Shown: positions 31,173-41,162 of the stretch, one piece after another
Numbering within the stretch: position 1 is the first letter of the stretch
Layout: the number at the start of each line of letters is the position of its first letter
Assembly: GCA_002842205.1 (NCBI GenBank)
Contig: PHCI01000001.1
Coordinates: 310,001-374,000 of the forward strand
Length of the DNA stretch: 64,000 nt
Reading direction: 5' to 3'
Origin: Betaproteobacteria bacterium HGW-Betaproteobacteria-3
GTDB taxonomy: Bacteria; Pseudomonadota; Gammaproteobacteria; Burkholderiales; Burkholderiaceae_C
Made by a program: the position numbers and the translations under genes
The notes under the pieces: model-generated
The model's input: only the letters and a program-made list of their open reading frames with translations
Database searches by the model: none
Told to the model about the DNA's origin: nothing

Positions 31173-31848
31173 GCGTTCCTTCGGGGTTGGGGCAGGCTTC
31201 GTTGGTGTGCGGGTCGGGCTCAAAAGTTGCACCCGGCGGCAATTCGATGGTGGCGCCCCGCAGCATGCGGTTGAACAGGACCGGATCGGCTGGCGCCTGG
31301 CCCGCGCCATGCGATGGGCCAGCTTCCTGATCGCGGGCGCGCAAACCGCCGCGCAGATACCGGTTGCGGTGATCGGTGCGGGGCAGGTAACGGGCCAGTT
31401 CGGTCAGCGCCATTTCGTAGACGCCGCGCTTGAACTCCACCACCACGTCCAGCGGGACCCAGTAGTCGTTCCAGCGCCAGGCGTCGAATTCCGGGTGATC
31501 GGTGGCGCGCAGGTTGAGATTCCAGTCGTGCCCCATCAACTGGAGCAAATACCAGATCTGTTTTTGGCCTTTGTAAAAGCCACGCGCATCACGCCGGATG
31601 AACCGGTCTGGCACCTCGTAACGCAACCAGTCGCGGGTGCGGGCCACAATGCGCACATGATCCGGCTGGAGGCCCACTTCTTCGTGCAGTTCGCGGAACA
31701 TGGCCTGCTCGGGGGTCTCACCCCGGTCAATGCCCCCCTGCGGAAACTGCCAGCTGTGGGTCCGGATGCGCTTGCCCCAGAACACCTGATTTCTCTGGTT
31801 GAGCAGGATGATGCCGACGTTGGGCCTGAAGCCTTCCCGGTCGAGCAT
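31159..31848 (-). CDS. rppH: RNA pyrophosphohydrolase RppH
   Basis: This 229-residue NUDIX enzyme removes pyrophosphate from 5' ends of mRNA and triggers decay. It starts [17 protein letters not shown], as RppH does, and has the NUDIX box [23 protein letters not shown]. The WYLLQL and [10 protein letters not shown] segments are family marks. The ATG at 31848 is used; a TTG six bases upstream is also in frame. It is divergent from proS. Confidence 0.94.
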   Translation of the reverse strand: MLDREGFRPNVGIILLNQRNQVFWGKRIRTHSWQFPQGGIDRGETPEQAMFRELHEEVGLQPDHVRIVARTRDWLRYEVPDRFIRRDARGFYKGQKQIWYLLQLMGHDWNLNLRATDHPEFDAWRWNDYWVPLDVVVEFKRGVYEMALTELARYLPRTDHRNRYLRGGLRARDQEAGPSHGAGQAPADPVLFNRMLRGATIELPPGATFEPDPHTNEACPNPEGTHAAP

Positions 31849-31939
31849 AATCAAACCCCAAATTTTGAACTGATTCCATTATGCACAGGCCCGCCTGTGC
31901 GACAAGGGGTCAGGCCCTGCCTGCACACACCGGATTCGC

Positions 31940-33681
<1,742 letters not shown>

Positions 33682-33685
<4 letters not shown>

Positions 33686-34317
33686 CACACGCCTCAGGGT
33701 CTTTTTCAAGAAGAAAATGCCTCTGGTCCCTGCCAGCTGGTCTTTCTTTGCTCTCGTTTACGGAGCAAGCCAGGGCTGGGGGGCAGGTCGAGGAGCCGCT
33801 GGTCGATTCGGTACGCTCCGCGCTCAGCTCGGCCATTGCCAACCACGCGCCGCCGGTGCCCGAATTCAGCGACACCGAATCGCGCCTGGCGTACCTGCGC
33901 TGGCTGGGCGCCATGAGCGACCGTCTGCGCAAGCGCAAGCCCGACTGGCAAACCCGCAAGGAATTCCTGCAGACCGTCTGGTACGAGAGCCGCCGTGCGG
34001 GGCTGGAGACGTCGCTGGTGCTGGGCCTGATCCAGGTGGAAAGCGCCTTCCGCAAATACGCGCTGAGCCGGGTCGGCGCGCGCGGCTACATGCAGGTCAT
34101 GCCGTTCTGGACGCGGGTGCTGGGCGATGGCGATGCCGCCCGCCTGTTTCACATGCAGACCAACCTGCGCTTTGGCTGCGTGATCCTGCGCCACTACCTG
34201 GACCGCGAGCGTGGCGACCTGTTCATGGCCCTGGGGCGCTACAACGGCAGCCGTGGCCGCCCCGAATACCCCAATGCGGTGCAGGCGGCGCGCCGCCAGT
34301 GGGAATTCAAGGGCTGA
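33682..34317 (+). CDS. Lytic transglycosylase (SLT domain)
   Basis: This 211-residue exported protein has an N-terminal signal-like segment followed by a soluble lytic transglycosylase domain. The catalytic Glu is in [20 protein letters not shown] and [12 protein letters not shown] are the conserved SLT motifs. The ATG at 33682 overlaps the proS stop and is preferred; an in-frame ATG at 33658 is possible. It should cut peptidoglycan glycan strands. Confidence 0.9.
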
Positions 34318-34330
34318 TCGGGCCGTTGCG

Positions 34331-35326
34331 CTACTGCATGAAACCCATGCGGGTTTTGGCGGTGCCGGCGCGCGGCATGTCGTCGGGGTGAATCTCGTCG
34401 CGCCGGGCCAGCCGTGCGTTGCCAAATGCCGTCATCAGCGCGCGGCGCATTTCGCGTGGCGCCTGCGCGGCCAGTTGCTCCAGCACGTCGTCGCGCAGTT
34501 CGGGCGCAAAAAGGCGGCCCCAGTCGTGCTCGGCGCAGAGGGTCTGGTACAGGTTGCGGGCGATCTGCCGCGCCGCTTCGGGCGAGGGCGGCTCGATCTC
34601 GAACACGTTCATGCGGTTCAGGATCGGCTCGGGGATGCCGCGCTCGTCATTGGCCGTGGTGATCCAGATCACCTGGCTGGCGTCAATGGCCACTTCGGCA
34701 AACTCGTCGGTGAAGTTCTGTGCCGTGTCGTGCTCGAGCAGGCTGTAGAGCGCGCCCAGCGGGTCGTATTGCGCGTCGGCGCTGGCCTTGTCGATCTCGT
34801 CCACCACGATCACCGGATTGGCGTACTGGCCGTCCACCAGCGCCTCGAACACCTTGCCCGGTTTGGCGCCCTTCCACTGCGATGACGAACCCGACAGCAG
34901 CCAGCCGGCCGTCATGGAACTCATGGGCACCAGGCTCATGCCCGTGCCCAGCAGCTCGGCCAGTTTTTTGGCGAAATGGGTCTTGCCGATGCCGGGTGCG
35001 CCCAGCAGCAGCATGGGCGTGACTTCCAGGCCGTCGCGGCTGTCCTGCGCCAGCGCCACGTGGCGCTTCACGTCGTCCAGCACCTCGGTGAAGTTGGGCA
35101 GCTGCTCGTACAGCGAGGCCATGGTGGGCACCCCGCTGGGCTTGACCTGAAAGCGATCGGGCCCGCGCTCCAGCATGCGCTGGTAGGTGCTGCGCAGGTT
35201 TTCGTATTCCCTCTCGGGCAGCTTGGCGAGCTTGCGCTCGACGTCGTGCGTGCTGAAGACGCTGCGGATCTGCGCCACCGGCAACTGGAAAGCCGGGGTT
35301 TGGGCGACAAGACTGCGGGATTCCAT
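34331..35326 (-). CDS. AAA ATPase with Lon-like fold, no protease domain
   Basis: This 331-residue protein has Walker A GAPGIGKTH (about residues 109-117), Walker B VIVVDEIDK, a sensor segment VIWITTAND and an Arg-finger region around PEPILNRMN. The order resembles the ATPase module of Lon, but no Ser-Lys protease domain follows. Function is unknown; such proteins probably remodel other proteins. An AAGGAG site stands six bases ahead of the ATG. Confidence 0.82.
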   Translation of the reverse strand: MESRSLVAQTPAFQLPVAQIRSVFSTHDVERKLAKLPEREYENLRSTYQRMLERGPDRFQVKPSGVPTMASLYEQLPNFTEVLDDVKRHVALAQDSRDGLEVTPMLLLGAPGIGKTHFAKKLAELLGTGMSLVPMSSMTAGWLLSGSSSQWKGAKPGKVFEALVDGQYANPVIVVDEIDKASADAQYDPLGALYSLLEHDTAQNFTDEFAEVAIDASQVIWITTANDERGIPEPILNRMNVFEIEPPSPEAARQIARNLYQTLCAEHDWGRLFAPELRDDVLEQLAAQAPREMRRALMTAFGNARLARRDEIHPDDMPRAGTAKTRMGFMQ

Positions 35327-35449
35327 CGAACACTCCTTGCGAAGGGAACAACTTCAAGCAATTGGCAGCTTCATTCAAGCACAAGCCATGCCCGCACTCA
35401 AGGCCGGAGGAGCGGGTATTTTCGGCAGGATTTGGGGGGATTGACGAAA

Positions 35450-35470
35450 AAAGCCCCTCGACGAGGGGCT
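35450..35470 (-). terminator. Rho-independent terminator after grxD
   Basis: On the minus strand AGCCCCTCG pairs with CGAGGGGCT around one base and is followed by TTTTTT. It lies about 85 bases downstream of the grxD stop. Confidence 0.8.
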
Positions 35471-35552
35471 GGGGAACTCGATCAGGACCCCGCAACGCCC
35501 GGCGGCGCTGGCGTGATTCAAGCGGCTGGGGCGGCGGCGGCGGCGCGCCTGC

Positions 35553-35879
35553 TCAGCTGGCCTGGGTGCCCAGCACCTGCAGCAGCTCGCCCGACTCGTA
35601 CATCTCCATCATGATGTCCGAGCCGCCAACGAATTCGCCTTTGACGTACAGCTGCGGGATGGTCGGCCAGTTGCTGTATTCCTTGATGCCCTGGCGGATT
35701 TCTTCGTCTTCGAGCACGTTGACGGTTTTCAGGGCCTTCGCGTCCACACCGCAGGCCTTGAGGATCTGGATCGCGCGGCCCGAAAAGCCGCACATCGGAA
35801 AGCTGGCGTTGCCTTTCATGAACAGCACGACGTCGCTGGATTTCACCAGGGTGTCAATGCGTTGTTGCGGGTCGCTCAT
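35553..35879 (-). CDS. grxD: Monothiol glutaredoxin GrxD
   Basis: This 108-residue glutaredoxin has the CGFS active site (MCGFSGRA), which binds a bridging 2Fe-2S cluster with a partner. [14 protein letters not shown] and [17 protein letters not shown] are family marks. In related genomes grxD usually follows prmC in a hemA-prfA-prmC-grxD row. Here it is on the same strand but about 16 kb away from prmC. Confidence 0.96.
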   Translation of the reverse strand: MSDPQQRIDTLVKSSDVVLFMKGNASFPMCGFSGRAIQILKACGVDAKALKTVNVLEDEEIRQGIKEYSNWPTIPQLYVKGEFVGGSDIMMEMYESGELLQVLGTQAS

Positions 35880-36010
35880 GGGTTGCTCCTAGGGGGTGAT
35901 GTCGGTCAATACCCCCGATTATTTCATCCTTGGCCGGGTTGCGCGCCCCGGCACCGGTACGCCCTTGATGCGGGTGCAGGATCTGTGGTGTTTTGGCATC
36001 TGTGTGCTTC

Positions 36011-36072
36011 TTCATCAATAGCAAACTATGACCATTTGACAGGGGCTAATGGCATAAAAAGCTTGAAAAATG
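36011..36072 (+). repeat. Dispersed repeat copy E
   Basis: Core AATAGCAAACTATGACCATT, then TGACAGGGGCTAATGGCATAAAAAGCTTGAAAA. It lies between grxD and the end of the PhoX gene, at the left edge of the accessory region. Confidence 0.85.
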
Positions 36073-36112
36073 ATCATCCCGGCACGCGGCAGGGCCGCGT
36101 GCCGGTGTTGCC

Positions 36113-38485
36113 TTACAGGCCGATGACGCCGCCGTCGTCCTTGGTGATCATCACCGTGGCCGAGCGCGGGCGCGCTGTGCTGCCGCCCGGGCCGTAGGCC
36201 GGCACGCCGTTGCCGTTGCCCGGCCAGTGGCTCTCAAACAGGCTCGGGTCGCCCGTCACGACGGCGCTGGCCGGGGTGTTTTCGCCGGGGTGCTGGATGT
36301 TGATGAACAGCGCCTTGCCGTCGGGCGACTCGGTCAGACCGGTCACTTCGGCGCCCTGGGGGGCCGTCAAGAAGCGCTTGAAGATCGTGTTGTTCATCTT
36401 CTGGCCGGCGAAGGTGCGCACGGTCACCGGGCCGGTGCCGGCGGTGCCGGGCTTGCCGTTGGCCTGGTTGACCACGTCCACCGGGCCGCCGTCGCCATAG
36501 TTGCCGGGCACCGCGGCCAGCAGCATGGCGTTGGTCACGTCGGTGTACGCGTTGTCATCGGTCTGGATCCACAGGATGCCGCTGGCGCGCGAGAACCAGC
36601 AGCCGTCGGGCTTGGACAAGTCGTTGAACTCGCTCAGGCCCGAGAGGTTGACGTTGGCCTGGTAGTTGACGTTGTCCAGCCCGATGTCGGCGCTGGCCTG
36701 GTTGCAGAACAGGTAAATGTCCCAGTTGAAGGTGGCAGCGCCAGCCTCACCGCCGGTTTCACGCAGCCGCAGCACCTGGCCATTGACGTTGCCGCGGTTG
36801 GTGCGGGCCGCGCCCTGGGTGGACGTGCCTTTGTTGTCCAGCCAATAGCGGGGGAAGGCGGCTTCCAGGTCGGGGTTGGGGTTGTTGTTGCTGCTGGTGG
36901 TGCCCACAGCGCCGCGATCCGGGTTTTCGGTCATGGTGACGTAAATGTCGCCATTGCGCGGGTTGACGGCCGTCCACTCGGGTCGGTCGCACTTGGTGGC
37001 GCCGGCCGCGTCGGCGGCCAGCCGTGCATTGACCACCACGTCGGCCAGGTCGGCAAACGCATAGGTGGTGTTGCCCGAAACGGCGGTGTTGCTCAGGTCG
37101 AGCTTGAGCCAGGTGCCGGTGCCGTCGGCGTTGAACTTGGCGGCGTACAACGTGCCAGAGTCGAGGTATTTGGCGCCGGTGGCCATGCGGTCCGTGGGGT
37201 TGGCGTCGGCGGCGGACCACACAGCGTTGGAGACGTATTTGTAAACATATTCGCTGCGGGCGTCGTCGCCCATGTAGAACGCCAGCGGCTGGCCCACCAC
37301 CGGGTTGCTGGGCCAGGCGCCTTCGTGGGCGAAGCGTCCCAGGGCGGTGCGCTTGGCGGGGACGGAACCCGGGTTGTAGGGGTCAATCTCGACCACCCAG
37401 CCAAAGGTGTTGTGGGTGTGGCGGAAATCGTCGCTGCCGTCGGCCGATGTGCCCAGCACGCTGGTGTCCCAGCGGGCGTATTCGGTGTTGCTGGCGTCGG
37501 CCGGCACCACGGTGGCCCAGCGCTGGCCACCACCGGCGTTCTGGTTCAGGCCGATGCGCTTGAAGGCGGTGATCTCCTTGGCCGTGCGCTGCGCGTCATC
37601 GGTGGCCGAGCGGCGGAAAAACCCGGCGAAGTTCTCTTCGCAGGTCAGGTAAGTGCCCCAGGGCGTGTAGCCGTTGGCGCAGTTGCCGATCATGCCGCGG
37701 GTTTCGTTGCCGGTGGGTGAGTATTTCGTGACCATCAGCGGCGAACCCTTGGCCGGGCCGTTGAGCGTCATGGGCGTGCGCGGCGTGATGCGGCGGTTGA
37801 AGCTGGACGCCTGCACCACACCGAACTTGCCCGCCGTTTTGGCGATTTCCACAATCGAAGCGCCGTGCGCTTCCACTTCTTTCAGCGCCTCGGCCTCGGG
37901 GCGCGGGCCGGCGGTGGCGCCGATGTTGGTCTGGCCATTGGGGTGCAAAAACGGTGCGGTGCCGTTGATGGCCTCGTGGTTGATGCACATCAGTGCGCGG
38001 TCATTGCTGGTCAGGCTGGGCTTGCCGTCAGCGGTCAGGCCAAAGTACTGCATGCCGTCGTGATGCTCACCGCTGCGGCGGCCAAAGTTGTCGTCGCTGC
38101 CGTTGTTTTGATAGGCGGGGACGCTGGGGTCGAGGGTGTCGCCCGTGGCGTAGATCACGGTGGCGGTGTAACCCGCGGGAACCGCCACGCCATCGTCGAT
38201 GCGTTTGGGCACGGCCGTGAAACCCAGCACCGGGGCTGGCGCGGGGGTGGGAGCGGGCGTTGGCGTGGCTTCGGGCGTGTCATTGCCATTGCCGCCGCCG
38301 CAGGCGCTCAGGCTCAGGCCACCCAGGCTGGCCGCAGCCAGCGCACCCACGCCCGAGCGCAGCACGCTGCGACGTTGCAGGGGCGTGCGCACCACGTCCT
38401 GCAGACGGGCGTTGCCGCTGGGGTTGTTGTCAAAGTCATCCGGGTCCGAAAAAATTTCGACGGGGGAAATGTCACGGTGCTGCAT
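36113..38485 (-). CDS. PhoX-family phosphatase, Tat-exported lipoprotein
   Basis: This 790-residue DUF839/PhoX protein probably releases phosphate from organic esters in the periplasm using calcium and iron, as Pseudomonas PhoX does. The twin-arginine signal is QRRSVLRSGVGALAAASLG, followed by a lipobox-like LSAC and a Gly/Pro-rich linker, so a Tat-dependent lipoprotein is likely. The NHE metal motif (CINHEAING) and later YTPWGTYLTCEENFAG and FAHEGAWPSNP are recognisable. A CTGTCAT half-site lies 50 bases upstream. Confidence 0.88.
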   Translation of the reverse strand: MQHRDISPVEIFSDPDDFDNNPSGNARLQDVVRTPLQRRSVLRSGVGALAAASLGGLSLSACGGGNGNDTPEATPTPAPTPAPAPVLGFTAVPKRIDDGVAVPAGYTATVIYATGDTLDPSVPAYQNNGSDDNFGRRSGEHHDGMQYFGLTADGKPSLTSNDRALMCINHEAINGTAPFLHPNGQTNIGATAGPRPEAEALKEVEAHGASIVEIAKTAGKFGVVQASSFNRRITPRTPMTLNGPAKGSPLMVTKYSPTGNETRGMIGNCANGYTPWGTYLTCEENFAGFFRRSATDDAQRTAKEITAFKRIGLNQNAGGGQRWATVVPADASNTEYARWDTSVLGTSADGSDDFRHTHNTFGWVVEIDPYNPGSVPAKRTALGRFAHEGAWPSNPVVGQPLAFYMGDDARSEYVYKYVSNAVWSAADANPTDRMATGAKYLDSGTLYAAKFNADGTGTWLKLDLSNTAVSGNTTYAFADLADVVVNARLAADAAGATKCDRPEWTAVNPRNGDIYVTMTENPDRGAVGTTSSNNNPNPDLEAAFPRYWLDNKGTSTQGAARTNRGNVNGQVLRLRETGGEAGAATFNWDIYLFCNQASADIGLDNVNYQANVNLSGLSEFNDLSKPDGCWFSRASGILWIQTDDNAYTDVTNAMLLAAVPGNYGDGGPVDVVNQANGKPGTAGTGPVTVRTFAGQKMNNTIFKRFLTAPQGAEVTGLTESPDGKALFINIQHPGENTPASAVVTGDPSLFESHWPGNGNGVPAYGPGGSTARPRSATVMITKDDGGVIGL

Positions 38486-38523
38486 GGTGCCTCGATGGGT
38501 TGGTGGACAGGAGGCTGCAGGTT

Positions 38524-38541
38524 ATCGGCGCTGTATGACAG
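38524..38541 (-). promoter_or_regulatory. Possible PHO box upstream of the PhoX gene
   Basis: On the minus strand CTGTCAT-ACAG-CGCCGAT has one perfect PHO half-site, but the second half matches only 3 of 7 bases. It lies about 40 bases ahead of the start codon. Confidence 0.3.
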
Positions 38542-38695
38542 GCACGTGAAAGCCTCGGCGACCCGCAGGGCCGAGGCCTGGGCGGGAGTGGTCCGGGGCG
38601 CGTGGGGTGCGCGTCGCGTCAGGCGGCGCGCCTCAAGTCAAGAGCGCGAGGCCAGGGGCGCGGGTCGATTCACGGCGATCGGTGGGGCCACCCGC

Positions 38696-40480
38696 TCAGG
38701 GAATGATCCAGTCGGTCAGGGCCTTGACGCCCAGGGTGGCGTCCGGGACGGCGATGAAAGCGCCCTTCGACGCGAAGCGCTGCCCCGGTCCGAGGGCGAG
38801 GCTGGGGTGGGTTCCGGGATTCAGGTTGCTTTCGGCCTCGGACTCCACGAACTCGTCGAAATAGTCACGGTAGTAGTCGCCCACCAGGCTGCGCAGGCCG
38901 TCTTCGGCCAGGGTCATGGTGTAGTAGGTTTGCATCTGGAGCCGTGGGTGGGTCAACGCAATACCCTGCGACCGCATCCAGGCATTCACCACATAAGACC
39001 GTGGATGATGGCCCGGTTGCGGCTCGTAAGGGTAGGTGAAGATCACTTGGCCCGGGGGCGCCGGGTTGCGGGCTGCAGCGCTGGGCTCTTGCCACAGGGG
39101 CAGAGCGCCCGAGGGCAAGGCGATCGTCACGGGAACGGGGCCAAGCTTGCGCAGTTGCTCGACCGCAGCACGCGCCTCGCGCCCCGGCCAGATGGCCAGC
39201 GTGCCGAGGTCAGGATGCGCGGCCACAAGGCGCTGGACGGTGGCGGCCAGCGCCTGCGGGTCCTGCACCTCCACCGTGGTCAATCGGGCGTTCGGGGCAC
39301 GGCTTTTCAGCGCCGCAGCGAAGGCTGCGGCAGGGGTGGCGCCGGCCGGGTCGTTGACATGAATCTGCGCCACCGACTGGCCCGCGGTCAGGGTGCGCGC
39401 AAGATGGGTGGCCAGCACTTCGGCTTCCAGCGCCAGTCCGCGCGAAAAGTAGAACGAGTAGCCGTCCGTGGCGTTCGTGGTGCGGGGCAGTTCGGTGTTG
39501 GGGAACAGGCAGGGCACGCGCTCACGGTCGCAGAAATCGGCCATCGGTTGCCACGGCCCGTTCACCAGGCCGCCCGCCACAAAAAACACCGGCTGGGTCT
39601 GGTAGGCGCGGGCAATCTGTGCGGCCCAGGTGTCCGGCGCGCCATGCAGCTCCCACACATGCAGCTGCCAGCGCCGGTATTCGCCAACAAAATCCGAGTG
39701 GTAGTACGGCGAGAACTGGCCGCGGCTGCGATCGTTGCGCAGGGCCAGATTCCACCGGTCAATGTAGGCGCGCATGACCTGGAGCATCGCGTCGCGCTGG
39801 CCGGGGTCTGCGGTGTCGGTCACCACGGTGGCGATGTGCAAGGTGGTGTCGTCCACGCCGGGGTCGGGACGGGCGGACAGGGTGCGCAGGTAGGCGACCA
39901 GGTTGGCGAGATCGCGGTCGGAGAGGGCGTACCGGGGCATGATGCGATCGAGCGCGCGCCCGGCCGGGTCCACGCCCGTGCGCAAGGCCTGCGCCAGGGT
40001 GGCGTCGGTGTAGGCCGGGCGCATGTGCCCCTGCTTCATGCGCGCCATGAACTCCGTGCTGCGTGTTTCGTGAAAGAGCTTTCCAAAAACCCGGTTGCGG
40101 TTCAGCTCGCGCGGCGCAAACAGCATGGCCCCCGTGATGGGGAGCACGTATTTGTTGCCTTCACTGGCGCCCAGCCCGCTGGGGCGATGGCAATTGACAC
40201 ACGCAAAGTTTTTCCCGGAGGCCGGAACGTCCTCGGCGGTCATGGCCGACACGGGCGTGCCGCTTGCCGTGCGCCCGTCCCAATACAGTGCTTTGCCGGC
40301 CTGCACATCGGCTTGTGGATCGAGGGCATCGGCGCACAGCCCCGCGAGCGGGCTCAAGCCGCCCACGGTCAGCAGCAGGATGGCAAGCCGCTCCCGCCAT
40401 CGATGGGGTCTTCGCAGGCCACAGCGCTGCGGCCCCGGCGCGCCGGGCCGTAGCGCGCCAGTCAGGTCGGCGAGTGTCAC
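38696..40480 (-). CDS. Cytochrome c fused to a periplasmic ligand-binding (LivK-like) domain
   Basis: This 594-residue exported protein has an N-terminal signal helix (about residues 30-50), then a single-heme cytochrome c domain with CVNCH at about 94-98 and a likely Met ligand in MPRYALSDRDLANLVAYL. From about residue 205 to the end it resembles branched-chain amino-acid/urea type periplasmic binding proteins (HIATVVTDTADPGQRDAMLQ onward). The GTG start overlaps the TGA of the SCO1 gene, so the pair is coupled. No transporter genes are nearby, so the binding half may be a sensor or scaffold. The joined layout is rare. Confidence 0.8.
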   Translation of the reverse strand: MTLADLTGALRPGAPGPQRCGLRRPHRWRERLAILLLTVGGLSPLAGLCADALDPQADVQAGKALYWDGRTASGTPVSAMTAEDVPASGKNFACVNCHRPSGLGASEGNKYVLPITGAMLFAPRELNRNRVFGKLFHETRSTEFMARMKQGHMRPAYTDATLAQALRTGVDPAGRALDRIMPRYALSDRDLANLVAYLRTLSARPDPGVDDTTLHIATVVTDTADPGQRDAMLQVMRAYIDRWNLALRNDRSRGQFSPYYHSDFVGEYRRWQLHVWELHGAPDTWAAQIARAYQTQPVFFVAGGLVNGPWQPMADFCDRERVPCLFPNTELPRTTNATDGYSFYFSRGLALEAEVLATHLARTLTAGQSVAQIHVNDPAGATPAAAFAAALKSRAPNARLTTVEVQDPQALAATVQRLVAAHPDLGTLAIWPGREARAAVEQLRKLGPVPVTIALPSGALPLWQEPSAAARNPAPPGQVIFTYPYEPQPGHHPRSYVVNAWMRSQGIALTHPRLQMQTYYTMTLAEDGLRSLVGDYYRDYFDEFVESEAESNLNPGTHPSLALGPGQRFASKGAFIAVPDATLGVKALTDWIIP

Positions 40481-41115
40481 TGCGCGAGGCTCTTCCCCGA
40501 GCGCACCAGGCCCGCGTATTCCCGCATCAGCTCGTCCACGCTCACAAAGCCGTCGATGCGCTCCCAGCGGGCGCCGCTGCCGACTTTCAGGAACGTCGCG
40601 GGTTCGTGGTTCATCTTGTTGAAGCTCGGGTAGATCGATTCGAACGCGCGCAGCGCGGCCTGGATGTCGCTGGCCTTGCCCGTCAGGAAGGTCCATTGAG
40701 GGCTGGCCTGGTAACGCTGGGCGTAACTGGCCAGCTTTTGCGGGGTGTCGTATTCCGGGTCAATCGAGATCGACACCATGCGGTAGTCGGCATGTTGCGC
40801 GGCAAGCCGCGTCTGAGCCTGGGAAAATGTGGCGCTCAAGACCGGGCAAATGGTGGTGCAGGTCGTGTAGATGAACTGCAGCAGCACCGGTTTGGGTTCC
40901 TGCAGCAGTGCTTGCAGGCGCACCGGCGCGCCGGTGCTGCTGACCAGGGTGATGTCCGGGACGGTATAGCGCGCATGGGACACCTTGTAGCCGGCCGCTG
41001 CGCCCTTGGCCATCATGTCGTGGTGGGCCTGGTGGGCATCATGGGCTTGCGCCCATGAGGTCATCAAGACCGCAACCACGCCTGCGGTCATCGTGGCAAG
41101 GTGCCGTTTCTGCAT
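40477..41115 (-). CDS. SCO1/SenC-type copper chaperone
   Basis: This 212-residue exported thioredoxin-fold protein has a Sec signal (MQKRHLATMTAGVVAVLMTSWAQA) and a His-rich start of the mature part (HDAHQAHHDMM). The copper-binding CTTIC motif is at residues 86-90, with the distal His in NKMNHEPATF. Family members place copper in the Cu-A site or keep it reduced. The ATG at 41115 has GGAGAG six bases upstream. It is the fourth gene of the oxidase cluster. Confidence 0.9.
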   Translation of the reverse strand: MQKRHLATMTAGVVAVLMTSWAQAHDAHQAHHDMMAKGAAAGYKVSHARYTVPDITLVSSTGAPVRLQALLQEPKPVLLQFIYTTCTTICPVLSATFSQAQTRLAAQHADYRMVSISIDPEYDTPQKLASYAQRYQASPQWTFLTGKASDIQAALRAFESIYPSFNKMNHEPATFLKVGSGARWERIDGFVSVDELMREYAGLVRSGKSLAQ

Positions 41116-41162
41116 GTGTCTCTCCGGTTTCAATGCATCCGTGCGTGAAGCCAGCCACCCGC

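Noticed and set aside
37865-40453. An 862-codon open frame on the plus strand
   Set aside because: It lies opposite the PhoX gene and the cytochrome c fusion gene, both of which have clear family motifs. Long antisense frames are common in high-GC DNA.
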